Part shown: positions 39,927-51,738 of the stretch, piece by piece
Position numbering within the stretch: position 1 is the first letter of the stretch
Layout of the letters: every line of letters begins with the position of its first letter
Assembly (NCBI RefSeq): GCF_009742725.1
Contig: NZ_WPHG01000003.1
Coordinates: 854,901 to 918,900, forward strand
DNA: 64,000 nucleotides
Direction of reading: 5' to 3'
From: Nitratireductor arenosus
GTDB taxonomy: Bacteria; Pseudomonadota; Alphaproteobacteria; Rhizobiales; Rhizobiaceae
Program-made: the position numbers and the translations under genes
Notes under the pieces: model-generated
The model's input: the letters and a program-made list of their open reading frames with translations, nothing else
What the model was told of the DNA's origin: nothing
The model's database searches: none

Positions 39927-40412
39927 TCAGAGCTGTTCGAGAATTCTGGCCGCGCCCGACTCCACGGCCTCGGCCGGGCTGGTTTCGATATTGAGAGAGC
40001 GCACCGTGCGGTCCTTGACGATCATCGAATAACGCTTGGAACGGACGCCGAGGCCGGCGATCGACAGGTCGAGATCGAGCCCGAGCGCGCGCGTGAAATC
40101 GCCGTTGCCGTCGGCGAGGTAGACCAGTTTGCCTTCGCCGCCGGAAAAGCGCGCCCACGCCGTCATCACATGCTGGTCGTTGACGGAAATGACGGCGATC
40201 GCGTCAACGCCGCGTCCCAAAATGGCGTCGTGATTTTCCAGATAGCCGGGCAGGTGATTGTTGGAGCAGGTTGGCGTGAACGCACCGGGCACGCCGAACA
40301 GCACCACCGTCTTGCCTTCGAAGAATTCCGCCACGCTGACGTCCTTCGCGCCGTCGGCGCCAACGGCCTTGAGCGTGGCGTCAGGCAGTTTGTCCCCGAC
40401 CGATATCGTCAT
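39927..40412 (-). CDS. Peroxiredoxin, Prx5/AhpE-like
   Basis: 161 residues from ATG 40412; an in-frame start at 40487 would add 25 unlikely residues. Peroxidatic Cys in PGAFTPTCSNNHLPG, preceded by FEGKTVVLFGV. A later SDAVAVISVNDQHV-type segment reads as VDAIAVISVNDQHVMTAW. It belongs to the Prx5 group that reduces hydroperoxides, usually with glutaredoxin or thioredoxin. It is convergent with rnhA. Confidence 0.92.
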   Translation of the reverse strand: MTISVGDKLPDATLKAVGADGAKDVSVAEFFEGKTVVLFGVPGAFTPTCSNNHLPGYLENHDAILGRGVDAIAVISVNDQHVMTAWARFSGGEGKLVYLADGNGDFTRALGLDLDLSIAGLGVRSKRYSMIVKDRTVRSLNIETSPAEAVESGAARILEQL

Positions 40413-40495
40413 GAAAGTTTCTCCAGAAATTGTGTGAGGCAAAGTGTGCGCTTTCCACATAATGCGGATGGCGGTCATGTCCAGCACCGAGTTGG

Positions 40496-41305
40496 TCAGG
40501 GAAGGTCGATTTCGCCCGAAACCGCGCCGGCGTTTGTCACCAGCGTATAGGCGGCGGCAGTAGGCGCACCATCAATATCCGGGCGCTGGAGGACGGGGAC
40601 GCGAAAAATCACCTGGTCTGTGTGGGACTGGTCGGCTCGGGGGAGACCGAACAAGTAACCCTCGGCGCCGGCGACGAACAGCGCAGCGCCACCGCTTCCC
40701 GCCGGCGTTGCCGTCTCGACGACCAGGACGTCTCCGTCAAGGCGGGCTGCCGCGACGCCGAAATCCTCGTTGGCGGGTGCGGGCAGGGCGGCGAAGGCTG
40801 CTGCAACGGCGGCCCTGTCGGCGGGCGCGTCGGGGGCGCTGCCCGGCTCGACGCTGAGCCTCGCCTGGACGGGAATGCAAACCGCCTGACAGACGCCGAG
40901 AAATATATCGGCCTTAATCAGCGAATAACGGTCGGGCGCGGCGACGGTGAACACCACCGGAAACCGGACCGGGGCGTCGTAGCCGGCCCAGGCGCCATAG
41001 CTGTCTTCGTGCCATTGCGGGGCGGGATAGTCGAGGCGTGCGCTTTTCACGTTGAGGCTGCCGTCGAGCGTGATCTGCGGCGGCACGCCCGACGCGCCGG
41101 GATCGCGCCAGTAGGTTTTCCAGCCCGGCTCGAGATCGACTTCGAGCGCGCCGCGCAACACGCCGTCGCGGTCGGCAAGCCCTGTCGTGATCAGGCGGAT
41201 CGTGGCGCCGTCGGTCTGAAGACTCTCGCTGGACGCGGCGTGCGCGCGCCCGGCGGCCGAGGCGGTAAGCACAGCCGCGAGCGCGGCTGACCAAATTCGT
41301 TTCAA
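40496..41305 (-). CDS. Periplasmic DsbD-like (DsbC-domain) protein
   Basis: 269 residues from a TTG start at 41305, chosen because GGGAGAA lies just upstream and the signal peptide then starts at once ([22 protein letters not shown], split). The mature part has the N-terminal domain of ScsB/DsbD-type proteins: [34 protein letters not shown] and [20 protein letters not shown] with a CxxxC pair. No membrane domain is present. A role in thiol or copper handling is inferred. The longer ATG-type start at 41371 is less likely. Confidence 0.8.
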   Translation of the reverse strand: MKRIWSAALAAVLTASAAGRAHAASSESLQTDGATIRLITTGLADRDGVLRGALEVDLEPGWKTYWRDPGASGVPPQITLDGSLNVKSARLDYPAPQWHEDSYGAWAGYDAPVRFPVVFTVAAPDRYSLIKADIFLGVCQAVCIPVQARLSVEPGSAPDAPADRAAVAAAFAALPAPANEDFGVAAARLDGDVLVVETATPAGSGGAALFVAGAEGYLFGLPRADQSHTDQVIFRVPVLQRPDIDGAPTAAAYTLVTNAGAVSGEIDLP

Positions 41306-41459
41306 GCGGCTTCTCCCTTTATGCAAGCAGTGTCGGCAATCGGCGCGAACTTCAATCCGCCGTGCGATCATTTGCCGTCATTTCTGCGTGAAGGCGGGCC
41401 CCGTCACCGGATTTGAATCCATCTTTCAAGACGTGCGGAAACGCGATAGGCTCTCGGCT

Positions 41460-42095
41460 ATGGATCTGATGCGCCAGAAGGGAAAATCGGGCACGCCACC
41501 CGGCAATGCCGGCGGCGACGCGACCGGTTTTCTCGACGATCATTTTCTCATCGCCATGCCGGGCATGGCGGACGACCGCTTCGCGCGGGCCGTCATCTAT
41601 GTCTGCGCCCATAGCGAGGAGGGCGCTATGGGGTTGATCATCAACCAGTCGCAGTCGTTGCGGTTTGCTGACTTGCTCGTTCAACTCGGCATCGTTGACG
41701 AAAAGCAGGCGATCCGGCTCGCCCCTTCCGCGCGCGATCTGCCGGTGCGCAATGGCGGGCCGGTCGACCGCAGCCGCGGCTTCGTACTCCACTCCGACGA
41801 CTATGTGGTCGAATCCTCCCTGCCGGTTTCCGACGACATCTGCCTGACCGCCACCGTCGACATCCTGCGCGCCATCTCCGAGGGCGAAGGTCCGCGCCAC
41901 GCCATCATGGCGCTCGGCTATGCGGGTTGGGGCGCCGGTCAGCTCGAACAGGAGATCGTTGAAAATGGCTGGCTGACCTGCCCGGTCGATGCCGAACTGC
42001 TGTTTGATGGCGACATCGAGCGCAAGTATGACCGCGTGCTGGCCTTGCTCGGCATCGACGTGGCGCATTTGAGCAATTTTTCCGGTCACGCCTGA
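41460..42095 (+). CDS. YqgE/AlgH family protein
   Basis: 211 residues from ATG 41460; ATG 41469 is possible. Motifs: [29 protein letters not shown] (split), [26 protein letters not shown] and [20 protein letters not shown] conserved family of unknown biochemical role in proteobacteria. The last 10 bp overlap the end of the GGDEF/EAL gene on the other strand. Confidence 0.92.
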   Translation: MDLMRQKGKSGTPPGNAGGDATGFLDDHFLIAMPGMADDRFARAVIYVCAHSEEGAMGLIINQSQSLRFADLLVQLGIVDEKQAIRLAPSARDLPVRNGGPVDRSRGFVLHSDDYVVESSLPVSDDICLTATVDILRAISEGEGPRHAIMALGYAGWGAGQLEQEIVENGWLTCPVDAELLFDGDIERKYDRVLALLGIDVAHLSNFSGHA

Positions 42096-44989
42096 GTGAG
42101 CGGGAACTGTTCCTTCAGCAATTTCAGCGCCGCGTCCGCCGGCAAGGGCGCTCCGAACAGAAAACTCTGGACGAATTCGCAGCCCATCTGCCTGAGTTGA
42201 AGCGCGTCGGCCTCGCTGGAAACGCCTTCGGCGACGACCGAAAGGCCGAGATCGTGCGCCATGTCGACCATGGAACTCAACAGAACCGCTTTTTTCGGGC
42301 TGGTGTCGTCGACGAAGCTCTTGTCGATCTTGATGGTGTCGAAGGGCAGGCGGGTCAGATAGGACAGAGAGGAATAACCGGTCCCGAAATCGTCCAGTGA
42401 CAGGCCAATCCCGAGCTTGCGCAGCTTGTCGAGCACATGCGTGCACTGCTCGGGATTGTCCATGATCAGCGATTCGGTGAGTTCGAGACGGAAATAGATC
42501 GGTTTGAGATTGGCTCTGGCCAGCACGGAGCGCACGTCGGTGACGAGATCCTGGCGGATGAGCTGGCGGCTCGACAGATTGACCGACACCGACAGCGGCG
42601 AATTGCCGATCTGCTTTTGCCAGGAGGCGAAATCCTCGGCCGCCCGCTGCATGGCGAACAGGCCGAGCTGCACGATCAAATTGCAATTTTCCGCCACCGG
42701 GATGAATTCGCCCGGCAGGATCATGCCCCGGCGCGGATGATCCCAGCGCATCAGCGCCTCGAAACCGGCGACCGAATTGTCTACCAGCCGCACGATCGGC
42801 TGGTAGACGAGGCTCAACTCGCCGCGATCCAGCGCGCGGCGCAGATCCGATTCGATCTGCAGGCGGTCGGCACCGTAGGAACGGAACGCCGGGCGGAAGG
42901 GTTCGATCCGGTCGCCGCCGAATCGTTTGGCCTGCTGCATGGCGAGTTCGGCGTCCTTGACCATGTCTTCGGCCGTCGCGGAGGGAGACGTCCATGAAAT
43001 CAAGCCGACCGACCCGGTCAGCACGATCTCGCGCTTGGCGAAGCTGATCGGCGCCCGGATCGCCTGGCGCAACGCATCGGCGAACGCCGCGATCCGGGCG
43101 GGGTCCTGTTCCGAAAGCAGCATCAGCGCGAATTGGTCGCCGGTGAAGCGCGATAGCGTGTCCTGCGGCTTGAGCAACCGGTGCAGCCGACGCGCCAAGG
43201 TCAGAAGCATCGTGTCGCCGGCCGACATGCCCAGCCCGTCATTGACATGCTTGAACCGGTCGATATCGATGACGAAAACCGTCGGACGGACCTTTTCCTC
43301 GGCGCGCGCGATATTGACGACCGCATCGAGCCGGTTGAGGAACAGTTCGCGGTTGGGCAGACCGGTCAGATTGTCGTGCACGGCGTCGTGCAGAAGCCGC
43401 TCCTCGGCCTTTTTCTGTTCGGTGACGTCGATCAGCGTGCCCACGCAGCGAATGACCTCGCCGTCCGAGCCAACCACCGGGCGCGCCCGCATCGAAAACC
43501 AGTGATAATGGCCATCGGCCGCGCGCAGCCGAAAGCTCTGGCCGATGCGGCCGCGCCGGTGTTCCAGCACCATGTCCAGCGTCGTGCGGAAATGGTCGCG
43601 GTCGTCGGGATGCAGCACGGGCAGCCAGTTGCGGGCCGGGCCGTGCAAGCTGCCGCTGCTCAGGCCGAGCTGCTCGCTGATGTCGGGCCGGGTCACGACG
43701 CGGTCGCGCAGCACGTCCCAGTCCACAACCGTATCGCCGGAGCCGGTGATGGCGAGCGCCTGGCGCTCCATGTCGCTGAACAGCCCTTGCTGCAGCGCGC
43801 CGCCGGAAAAAGCGTGCTGCATCACGGTGAAGCCGATCAAAAGCACGATCAGGATCAGGCCGCCGCCCAGCGCCGGCTGGACGATGTCGTTGTCGAGCAG
43901 ACCGGTGATGGCCAGCCACGAGCCGGCCATCCACACCAGCACCATCAGCCAGCTCGGCACCAGCATGATCGCCCGGTCGTAGCCGCGCAGGCCCAGATAG
44001 ACGACCAGAAGCAGGCCGATGACGGCGGTTGCCGCGAACGAGAGCCGCGCGATGCCCGCGGCCACGGCCGGGTCGAAGAACACCGCGATGCCGGCGATCA
44101 GGCCGAGGCCGGATATCCAGGCGAGCGCGACGTAGCTGAAATGGCCGTGCCAGCGGTTCAAGTTGAGATAGGCGAACAAAAATACGATCGAGCTGCCCGC
44201 CAGCGCGATCTCGGTCACCGAGCGCCAGAGTTGTTCGCTGCCGGGCGATATTTCGATGACCTTGCTGAGGAAGCCGAAATCCACGCAGATATAGGCGAGT
44301 GCCGCCCAGGCGAGGGCGGCCGTCGCCGGAAACATCGTCGTGCCCTTGACCACGAACAGGATGGTCAAAAACAGTGCCAGCAATCCCGCGATGCCGATCA
44401 CGATGCCGCGAAACAGCGTATAGGAATTGACCGTGTCCTTGTAGGCTTCCGGGTCCCAGAGATAGACCTGAGGTACGTCGGGCGAGGCCAGTTCGGCGAT
44501 GAAGGTGATCACCGAGCCCGGATTGAGGGTCACAAGGAAGACGTCGGCGTCCGGGCTTGCCTGGCGGTCGAGCGCGAAGCCCTCGCTAGGTGTGATCGCG
44601 CCGATCCGGCTCGCGCCGAGATCGGGCCAGAACAGGCCGGAACCGACCAGACGGAAATGCGGTGCCACGATCAGCCGGTCGAGCTGCTGGTCGGTCGTGT
44701 TGGCGAGCGCGAACACCGCCCAGTCGCCGGACGAATTGCTTTCCTTCGCCTCGACTTCGATACGCCGGACGATCCCGTCTATGCCGGGCGCGGTGGAAAC
44801 CTGGAAACTGGCGCCCTTGTTGCGGTGGAATTCCAGCGCGCCGGACAGGTCGAGCGCGATGTCGTCGCGCGATATCCTGATCGGCTCGATCGCGCCGGCC
44901 GGCACCGGCGCCCACAGCGCCAACAACACCACCGCGACGAGCCCCAGCAGGAAATAGCGTATGTGGCGGTCGGTCGAATCAGATGCCAC
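42086..44989 (-). CDS. Membrane GGDEF/EAL protein with 7TM-type N-terminus and PAS domain
   Basis: 967 residues, GTG start. N-terminal signal-like helix and periplasmic domain (about 30-180), then seven membrane segments (about 185-390), a PAS domain (about 420-520), a GGDEF domain and an EAL domain. The GGDEF signature is TGDQF (616-620), so cyclase activity is probably lost. The EAL domain is intact: [12 protein letters not shown] with Glu 744, and [13 protein letters not shown] infer a c-di-GMP phosphodiesterase with a sensory membrane part. It overlaps the GNAT gene start by 11 bp. Confidence 0.9.
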   Translation of the reverse strand: MASDSTDRHIRYFLLGLVAVVLLALWAPVPAGAIEPIRISRDDIALDLSGALEFHRNKGASFQVSTAPGIDGIVRRIEVEAKESNSSGDWAVFALANTTDQQLDRLIVAPHFRLVGSGLFWPDLGASRIGAITPSEGFALDRQASPDADVFLVTLNPGSVITFIAELASPDVPQVYLWDPEAYKDTVNSYTLFRGIVIGIAGLLALFLTILFVVKGTTMFPATAALAWAALAYICVDFGFLSKVIEISPGSEQLWRSVTEIALAGSSIVFLFAYLNLNRWHGHFSYVALAWISGLGLIAGIAVFFDPAVAAGIARLSFAATAVIGLLLVVYLGLRGYDRAIMLVPSWLMVLVWMAGSWLAITGLLDNDIVQPALGGGLILIVLLIGFTVMQHAFSGGALQQGLFSDMERQALAITGSGDTVVDWDVLRDRVVTRPDISEQLGLSSGSLHGPARNWLPVLHPDDRDHFRTTLDMVLEHRRGRIGQSFRLRAADGHYHWFSMRARPVVGSDGEVIRCVGTLIDVTEQKKAEERLLHDAVHDNLTGLPNRELFLNRLDAVVNIARAEEKVRPTVFVIDIDRFKHVNDGLGMSAGDTMLLTLARRLHRLLKPQDTLSRFTGDQFALMLLSEQDPARIAAFADALRQAIRAPISFAKREIVLTGSVGLISWTSPSATAEDMVKDAELAMQQAKRFGGDRIEPFRPAFRSYGADRLQIESDLRRALDRGELSLVYQPIVRLVDNSVAGFEALMRWDHPRRGMILPGEFIPVAENCNLIVQLGLFAMQRAAEDFASWQKQIGNSPLSVSVNLSSRQLIRQDLVTDVRSVLARANLKPIYFRLELTESLIMDNPEQCTHVLDKLRKLGIGLSLDDFGTGYSSLSYLTRLPFDTIKIDKSFVDDTSPKKAVLLSSMVDMAHDLGLSVVAEGVSSEADALQLRQMGCEFVQSFLFGAPLPADAALKLLKEQFPLTQA

Positions 44990-45590
44990 CGGTCTTGCCC
45001 CGTATTTGCTGTGCCCGATAGTCGTCCACGATCAGGGCGTAAAGATAGTGGTCCTGCCACGTTCCGTTGATCTTTAGATAGGACCGCAACAGTCCTTCCC
45101 GCGTGAATCCGGCTTTTTCAAGTACACGCATGGACCGTGTGTTGCCGGGAATGCAAGCCGCCTCGATCCGGTGCAGGCCGAGCGTTTCGAACCCGTAACG
45201 ACTGGCCAGCCGCAGCGCGTCGAGCATGATGCCGCGTCCGGCGTGGCTTTCGCCCATCCAGTAGCCGACCTGCGCCGACTGGGCCACGCCGCGTCTTATA
45301 TTGCCGATAGAGATGCCCCCGGCCATTTTGCCGGTATCGTTCAGATAGATCAGGAAGGCGGTGCCGGCGCCGCGGCCATGTTCTTCACGGTAGCGTCTGA
45401 TCCGCGCGCGCCAGGCCGGTTGCCCGAGTTCGTCGCTTGCCCATGCCGGTTCCCACTGTTCTAGGAAATGGCGGCTGGTGCCGCGCAGTTCCGCCCACTC
45501 GGCGTATTCCTGTCCGGTGGGGAACTTGAGCGTGACCCTTTCGCCTTTGGCCGTCGGATAGGCCCGGCTGAAGAACCGCAAGCCAGGCAT
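44979..45590 (-). CDS. GNAT N-acetyltransferase, RimJ/RimL-like
   Basis: 203 residues, GNAT fold. Motifs: AGGISIGNIRRG, QVGYWMGESHAGRGIMLDALRL (acetyl-CoA loop, split), GLHRIEAACIPGNTRSMRVLEKAGF and EGLLRSYLKINGTWQDHYLYAL. This is the RimJ pattern of acetylation of ribosomal-protein N-termini, although the target is not certain. It is immediately downstream of the M16 peptidase gene and overlaps the GGDEF/EAL gene. Confidence 0.92.
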   Translation of the reverse strand: MPGLRFFSRAYPTAKGERVTLKFPTGQEYAEWAELRGTSRHFLEQWEPAWASDELGQPAWRARIRRYREEHGRGAGTAFLIYLNDTGKMAGGISIGNIRRGVAQSAQVGYWMGESHAGRGIMLDALRLASRYGFETLGLHRIEAACIPGNTRSMRVLEKAGFTREGLLRSYLKINGTWQDHYLYALIVDDYRAQQIRGKTGGI

Positions 45591-45596
45591 TGCCGG

Positions 45597-46889
45597 CTAG
45601 CCGGCGACGACACGCATGGCCGATTGCCGGTCGGGCAGAAGGCCGACAATGTCCTCGAAAGCGGCCAGCGTTCCGACGGGACCGACCGCGGCCACGGTCG
45701 GACGGGTGGAAAACAGCCGCGCAGACAGGTCCGACAATCGGTCCACGGTGATCAGCGAAAGCCGTTCCATCAACTCGTCCATGGAGACCGGACGGCCGAA
45801 AAGCAGCATCTGGCGCGCGATCTGCGAGGCACGGCTTGCCGCGCTTTCGCTCGACATCTTCAACCCGGCCCGGTATTGCGCCCGCGCCCGGTCAAGCTCT
45901 TCCTGCTTGATATGTTCGCCGGCCTTGCTCAACTCGCCCAGAAGCACGGGAACCAGCGTGGCGATGTCCTCCTTGCCGGTGGCGGCGTGGACGCCGAAGA
46001 CGCCGGTATCCGAAAAGCCCCAATGGAAGGCGTAGATGGAATAGCAAAGCCCGCGCCGCTCGCGCACTTCCTGGAACAGGCGCGACGACATACCGCCGCC
46101 CAGGATCATGGAAAGCAGCTGGGAGGCGTAGAAATCCCGCACATGATAGGCGCGGCCCTCGAAACCGAGTACGATCTGGGCATCCATCAGGTCGCGGTGC
46201 TCGCGAAAGTCGCCGCCGACATAATGCGCCGTCTGCGGCGTGCCGGCCGGCGCTTTGTTCTGCAGCAGACCGAGCCGCTTTTCGACCTCGCGGGCGAACT
46301 CGTCGTGACGCACCGCGCCGGTGGCCACCACCACCATGCGGTCGGCGCCATATTGGCGGGCCATGAAGTCGTGGATCTGCTTGGGCGTGAACGACTGAAC
46401 CGTTTCGGGCGTGCCGAGGATGGTGCGCCCGAGGGTCTGGTGTCGGAAGGCGGTTTCGGCGAAATGGTCGAAAACCACGTCGTCGGGCGTGTCGTGGGCG
46501 GCCCCGATTTCCTGCAGGATGACATGCTGCTCGCGGCGCAGCTCTTCGGGGTCGAACCGGGAATCGGTCAGGATGTCGGCCAGAAGGTCGATCGCGAGCG
46601 GCAGGTCGTCACGCAGGACGCGCGCGAAGAACGATGTCGTCTCCACACTCGTGGCCGCGTTGATCTCGCCGCCCACATCCTCGATCTGGGAGGCGATGTC
46701 CCATGCCGAACGCGACCCGGTGCCCTTGAACGCCATATGTTCGAGCAGGTGGGCGATGCCGTGTTCGCTCTCAAGCTCGTCGCGCGACCCGGATCGGACC
46801 CATACGCCGAGCGCGACACTGTCGATATGGGGATGGGTTTCGGTCACGACCGTTAAACCGTTCGACAGACGGCTTACCTCAACTGCCAT
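45597..46889 (-). CDS. M16 family peptidase (mitochondrial-processing-peptidase-like)
   Basis: 430 residues. Zinc site HLLEH in GIAHLLEHMAFKGTG (inverted HxxEH), with the distal Glu region near ETTSFFARVLRDDLPLAIDLLADILTD. The C-terminal half (YHVRDFYASQLLSMILGGGMSSRLFQEVRERRGLCYSIYAF, split) is the second M16 repeat with the R/Y substrate contacts. Usual length. It lies between thrC and the GNAT gene, all on the minus strand. Confidence 0.95.
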   Translation of the reverse strand: MAVEVSRLSNGLTVVTETHPHIDSVALGVWVRSGSRDELESEHGIAHLLEHMAFKGTGSRSAWDIASQIEDVGGEINAATSVETTSFFARVLRDDLPLAIDLLADILTDSRFDPEELRREQHVILQEIGAAHDTPDDVVFDHFAETAFRHQTLGRTILGTPETVQSFTPKQIHDFMARQYGADRMVVVATGAVRHDEFAREVEKRLGLLQNKAPAGTPQTAHYVGGDFREHRDLMDAQIVLGFEGRAYHVRDFYASQLLSMILGGGMSSRLFQEVRERRGLCYSIYAFHWGFSDTGVFGVHAATGKEDIATLVPVLLGELSKAGEHIKQEELDRARAQYRAGLKMSSESAASRASQIARQMLLFGRPVSMDELMERLSLITVDRLSDLSARLFSTRPTVAAVGPVGTLAAFEDIVGLLPDRQSAMRVVAG

Positions 46890-46913
46890 AAATGGCCTAC
46901 TCCTTGTACTCCC

Positions 46914-48311
46914 TCAGCCGACAGCGCGCGTGTGCCTGCCGACATAATCCTCGACCGCTTCGGTTTCCGACGGCAGGATTTCGTATTTTTCCTCATGATC
47001 CATAAGGCTCGCAAGGCCCGATGGCAAGGTCGGCCGTACCGCGGTCGCTTCCTTGACCGCGTCGGGAAATTTCGCAGGGTGGGCGGTAGCGAGCACGATC
47101 ATCGGGCTCTGTCCGTCGTCGAGCTGGCGCGCCACCCGTACCGCCGTGGCCGAGTGAGGGTCGAGCAGATACCCGCATTCGTCAAGCACCGTACGCATGG
47201 TGTCGGCGGTTTCGGCCATCGTCGAACGTCCCGCTGCAAAATCGGCCCGCAATCTCTCCAGGGCGGCCGGCGCGATGGTGAAGGCGCCCGATTGCCCAAG
47301 CCCGTCCATCGCGGTGGCTGTTGCTGACGCGTCGCGCCCCCAGGCTTCGAAAAGGGCGCGTTCGAAATTGGAGGAGACCTGGATGTCCATCGACGGCGAG
47401 GTGGTCGCGACCACGCCCTGCGTCTCGTAGCGTCCCGAGCGCAGCGCGCGCGCTAGGATGTCGTTGTCGTTGGTGGCGATCGCCAGCCTTTCGATCGGCA
47501 GGCCCATCCTCTTGGCGGCGTAGCCGGCGAAGATGTCGCCGAAATTGCCGGTCGGCACCGTAAACGACACTGCCCGCTCGGGCGCGCCGAGCGCGACGGC
47601 GGACGTGAAATAATACACGATCTGGGCCATGATCCGGCCCCAATTTATCGAATTGACGCCGGAAAGCCGCACTTTTTCGCGAAAACCATGATGGTTGAAC
47701 ATCGCTTTGACGATTGCCTGGCAGTCGTCGAAATTGCCCTCGATCGCCAGGGCGTGAACGTTGGCCGCCTGCGAGGTGGTCATCTGGCGCTGCTGCACCG
47801 GCGAGACCTTGTTGTGCGGAAACAGGATGAAGATGTCGGTTCGGTCGCGGCCGGCGAAGGCCTCGATCGCCGCGCCGCCGGTATCGCCCGAGGTCGCGCC
47901 GACAATGGTGGCGCGCTCGCCCCGTTCGGCCAGTACATGATCCATCAGCCGCGCCAGCATCTGCATGGCGACGTCCTTGAAGGCCAGCGTCGGCCCGTGG
48001 AAAAGCTCCAGCACGAATTCGCCTGACCGGGTCTGGACGAGTGGACATACGGCCGGGTGATGGAACGTGGCGTAGGCCTCGCGTGCGATCGCCGACACCG
48101 TGTCATCGGCGATCTCGCCGGCGATGAACGGCGCCATGATCCGCGACGCCACCTCGTCGTAAGGACGCCCGCGCATGGCGCGGATCTCGGCCGGCGAAAA
48201 ATGCGGCCAGCTCTCGGGCAGGTAGAGCCCGCCGTCGCGCGCGAGCCCTGTCATGAGCACGTCGGAAAAGCCGAGGGCCGGGGCCGTTCCCCGGGTTGAG
48301 ACATAGCGCAT
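46914..48311 (-). CDS. thrC: Threonine synthase
   Basis: 465 residues from ATG 48311. PLP enzyme that converts O-phosphohomoserine to threonine, completing the pathway from thrB at 38.5 kb. Motifs: MRYVSTRGTAPALGFSDVL at the start, LELFHGPTLAFKDVAMQ (PLP Lys), ATSGDTGGAAIEAF (phosphate loop) and NTFN-type PTGNFGDIFAGYAAKRMG. It is followed by the M16 peptidase gene after 24 bp. Confidence 0.97.
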   Translation of the reverse strand: MRYVSTRGTAPALGFSDVLMTGLARDGGLYLPESWPHFSPAEIRAMRGRPYDEVASRIMAPFIAGEIADDTVSAIAREAYATFHHPAVCPLVQTRSGEFVLELFHGPTLAFKDVAMQMLARLMDHVLAERGERATIVGATSGDTGGAAIEAFAGRDRTDIFILFPHNKVSPVQQRQMTTSQAANVHALAIEGNFDDCQAIVKAMFNHHGFREKVRLSGVNSINWGRIMAQIVYYFTSAVALGAPERAVSFTVPTGNFGDIFAGYAAKRMGLPIERLAIATNDNDILARALRSGRYETQGVVATTSPSMDIQVSSNFERALFEAWGRDASATATAMDGLGQSGAFTIAPAALERLRADFAAGRSTMAETADTMRTVLDECGYLLDPHSATAVRVARQLDDGQSPMIVLATAHPAKFPDAVKEATAVRPTLPSGLASLMDHEEKYEILPSETEAVEDYVGRHTRAVG

Positions 48312-48450
48312 TTTTACCTGTCCGTTCCTATCTTCGGGCAGCGGCGGGCGATCGGCGCCGCCACATCGTCGAAAAACCACAATCCATCGGTCGCATTTTC
48401 GGCGTGGCGTTGATATAGAACGGCGCCGTTGTCACAGGAAAGAGCGGTTC

Positions 48451-49032
48451 ATGGTGTTGTTGGTGAACAAGCCGGATTTTGTAAAGCGTGCGGTCGCCCT
48501 CGGTGCGCTGCTCGCCGTCGCGGGCTGCCAGTCGGGCGGCGGGTTGAATCTCGGGCTCGGCGGCGTCGGCAACAATGCCGCGACCAGCGAGAACGAAAAG
48601 ATCTCGGCCGACGAATTGCGCGCCTACTGTCCCCAAGTGACCTTGCGCGCCGGCACGGCCTACTACAACACCTACCAGAAGGGCGCCGAGAACGATCCCG
48701 ACAAGGTGATCTATCAGGCCGCGATCACCGACGTGACGCGAAGCTGCAGCTACGGTTCGGGCATGCTGACCATGAACGTCGCAGCCGCCGGCAGGGTCGT
48801 CCCCGGCCCGGTCGCCAAGGATGGCCAGGTGTCGATGCCGATCCGCGTGGCGGTGGTGCAGGGCGACCAGGTGCTTTATTCCGAATTGCACAAATACGAC
48901 ATGGCGCTCGCCGCGAATCAGCCTGCGACCCAGTTCGTCTTCAACGATCCGAACGTAACCTTCCCCACGCCGAGCGCCCAGAACCTCCAGGTCTTCGTCG
49001 GTTACGACGAAGGGCCGCCGGCAAAACGCTGA
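48451..49032 (+). CDS. Putative outer-membrane lipoprotein of unknown function
   Basis: 193 residues. Signal peptide with a lipobox (LLAVAGC). After it is a Gly-rich linker, then a domain with LRAYCPQVTLRAGTAYYNTY, VIYQAAITDVTRSCSYG and LTMNVAAAGRVVPGPVAKDG. Two conserved-looking Cys may form a disulfide. I know of similar lipoproteins in Rhizobiales but no function. It is divergent from thrC. Confidence 0.8.
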   Translation: MVLLVNKPDFVKRAVALGALLAVAGCQSGGGLNLGLGGVGNNAATSENEKISADELRAYCPQVTLRAGTAYYNTYQKGAENDPDKVIYQAAITDVTRSCSYGSGMLTMNVAAAGRVVPGPVAKDGQVSMPIRVAVVQGDQVLYSELHKYDMALAANQPATQFVFNDPNVTFPTPSAQNLQVFVGYDEGPPAKR

Positions 49033-49140
49033 AACGCGCGCCGACGCGCGATCTACCGAGTGGGCTCGAGAGTATTGCCGGGCTGAACGATGATCGTTGT
49101 GGCGTTTCGACGCCGCGCTGTCAGGTCCGCACGCGGTCTC

Positions 49141-49827
49141 TCACCGCGCCTCCGACCATTGTGACAGGGCAGCCAGGATCGGCTGAAAATCCGCCCAACG
49201 GCCGATCACGGTCTCTGCGCCGGCCTCCGTCAGCACGTCGGCATGGCCGGGATAGCTGTGGCGGCCGCCGGTGAAGCCGATTACACGCATGCCGGCCGCC
49301 TTCGCGCCGGCGATCCCATGTGCGGAATCCTCCACCACGAATGTGTTGGCCGGGTCGGCGCGCATGCGTTCGGCAGCGAAAAGAAACACGTCGGGCGCCG
49401 GCTTCGGGCGCCGCTCGGGTGTCTGCTCGGCCGAAAACACCGTATCGGCGAAGGCCGGCTTGAGCCCGGTTTTGGTCAGCATCATCTCCAGGCGCTGCGG
49501 CGAGGAATTGGAGCAGATGCAGCGTGGCGCGGTGGTCATCAACACCGCTTTCGGCGCTCCGTCGACCGCCTCCACCTGGCGTGCCAGCGCCCGGTCGACG
49601 GCTTTTTCCGCGCGCTCCAGCAGGCTCGCCTGCAAGGGAATGCTCGCTTCCTCCTCGATGCGCAGCAGAATATCGCGGAAGGTGAGGCCGGCATAACGTT
49701 CGGCCAGTTCCGGCCCGGTAATGGGGAAACCCGCCTCGGTGATCAGCTGCGCCTCAACGCGCGCGGCGATCACCTCGGAATCGACGAGAACCCCGTCGCA
49801 ATCGAAAATTACCAGCTCGGGCTGCAT
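49141..49827 (-). CDS. HAD-superfamily hydrolase (phosphoglycolate-phosphatase-like)
   Basis: 228 residues. Motif I LVIFDCDGVLVDSEVIAARV (Asp nucleophile), motif II in TTAPRCICSNSSPQRL (Ser), the Lys region in RRPKPAPDVFLFAAERM, and motif IV in VVEDSAHGIAGAKAAGMRVIGF. The cap domain places it with the small sugar-phosphatase group. The substrate is unknown. It is divergent from ccrM. Confidence 0.9.
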   Translation of the reverse strand: MQPELVIFDCDGVLVDSEVIAARVEAQLITEAGFPITGPELAERYAGLTFRDILLRIEEEASIPLQASLLERAEKAVDRALARQVEAVDGAPKAVLMTTAPRCICSNSSPQRLEMMLTKTGLKPAFADTVFSAEQTPERRPKPAPDVFLFAAERMRADPANTFVVEDSAHGIAGAKAAGMRVIGFTGGRHSYPGHADVLTEAGAETVIGRWADFQPILAALSQWSEAR

Positions 49828-49940
49828 GGATCGGCCTGTGTTTGGATGAAAGCGAATGCCGGCCCAGATATCGCATGCGCCTTACCGGCGCAAATCGGCC
49901 GGGCGATACACTAAAAATTTACGCAACGCGGTAACCATAA

Positions 49941-51104
<1,164 letters not shown>

Positions 51105-51126
51105 CCGCCTGCCGCGCCTCCGGCGC

Positions 51127-51738
51127 CTAGACGACGATGCCGTGGCGCGCCAGCGCGTCTTCCAGCATGGCCGGTGCGGTGAAGTGGATCGCTCGCCATC
51201 CGGCCTCGCGTGCGCCCTCGACGTTTGGTTCGCTGTCGTCGATGAAGATCGCGCCGGCGGGGTCGAGGCCGAACGTTTCCGCGTGAAGCTCGTAGATGCG
51301 GCGCTCGGGCTTGATCATGCCGACCTCGCCCGACACCGTGACGCCGCGCGGACGATCGAGAAACGGAAACCTTCGGCGCGCCTCGACAAAGGTGTCGGCG
51401 GCGAAATTGGTCAGCATGGTGACGTCGTGGCCGCGCTCGATCAGTTCCAGCATCAGCGTGACGGTTTCGTCATATGCGTGCGGCACCATCTCGTGCCAGT
51501 GGCGGCGAAAGGCGCGGATATTGTCTTCCTCGTGCGGATGGTCGTCGATCAACAGCGCTTCGGCCTCTTCCCAGCTACGCCCGCGATCCTGCTCGACGTT
51601 CCAGGCCGGCGTGCACACCGTGTCGAAGAAGCGCTGCCGTTGCTGCGCGTCGGGGATCAGGCGCGCATAGGGGATTTCGGGATCGTAGTGGATCAGCACC
51701 TTGCCGATATCGAACACGATGTGGCGGATGTCGCTCAT
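51127..51738 (-). CDS. HAD family hydrolase (haloacid-dehalogenase/epoxide-type phosphatase)
   Basis: 203 residues from ATG 51738. HAD motif I is HIVFDIGKVLIHYDPE (Asp nucleophile; the second Asp is replaced by Gly-Lys, as in FMN- and dehalogenase-like members), motif II in TMLTNFAADTF, motif III in MIKPERRIYEL and motif IV in IFIDDSEPNVEGA. The start overlaps the mutY stop by 4 bp, so it is coupled to mutY. Substrate unknown. Confidence 0.88.
   Translation of the reverse strand: MSDIRHIVFDIGKVLIHYDPEIPYARLIPDAQQRQRFFDTVCTPAWNVEQDRGRSWEEAEALLIDDHPHEEDNIRAFRRHWHEMVPHAYDETVTLMLELIERGHDVTMLTNFAADTFVEARRRFPFLDRPRGVTVSGEVGMIKPERRIYELHAETFGLDPAGAIFIDDSEPNVEGAREAGWRAIHFTAPAMLEDALARHGIVV

Noticed and set aside
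43181..45070. 629-codon plus-strand frame
   Set aside because: Antisense to the GGDEF/EAL gene, whose domains are unambiguous.
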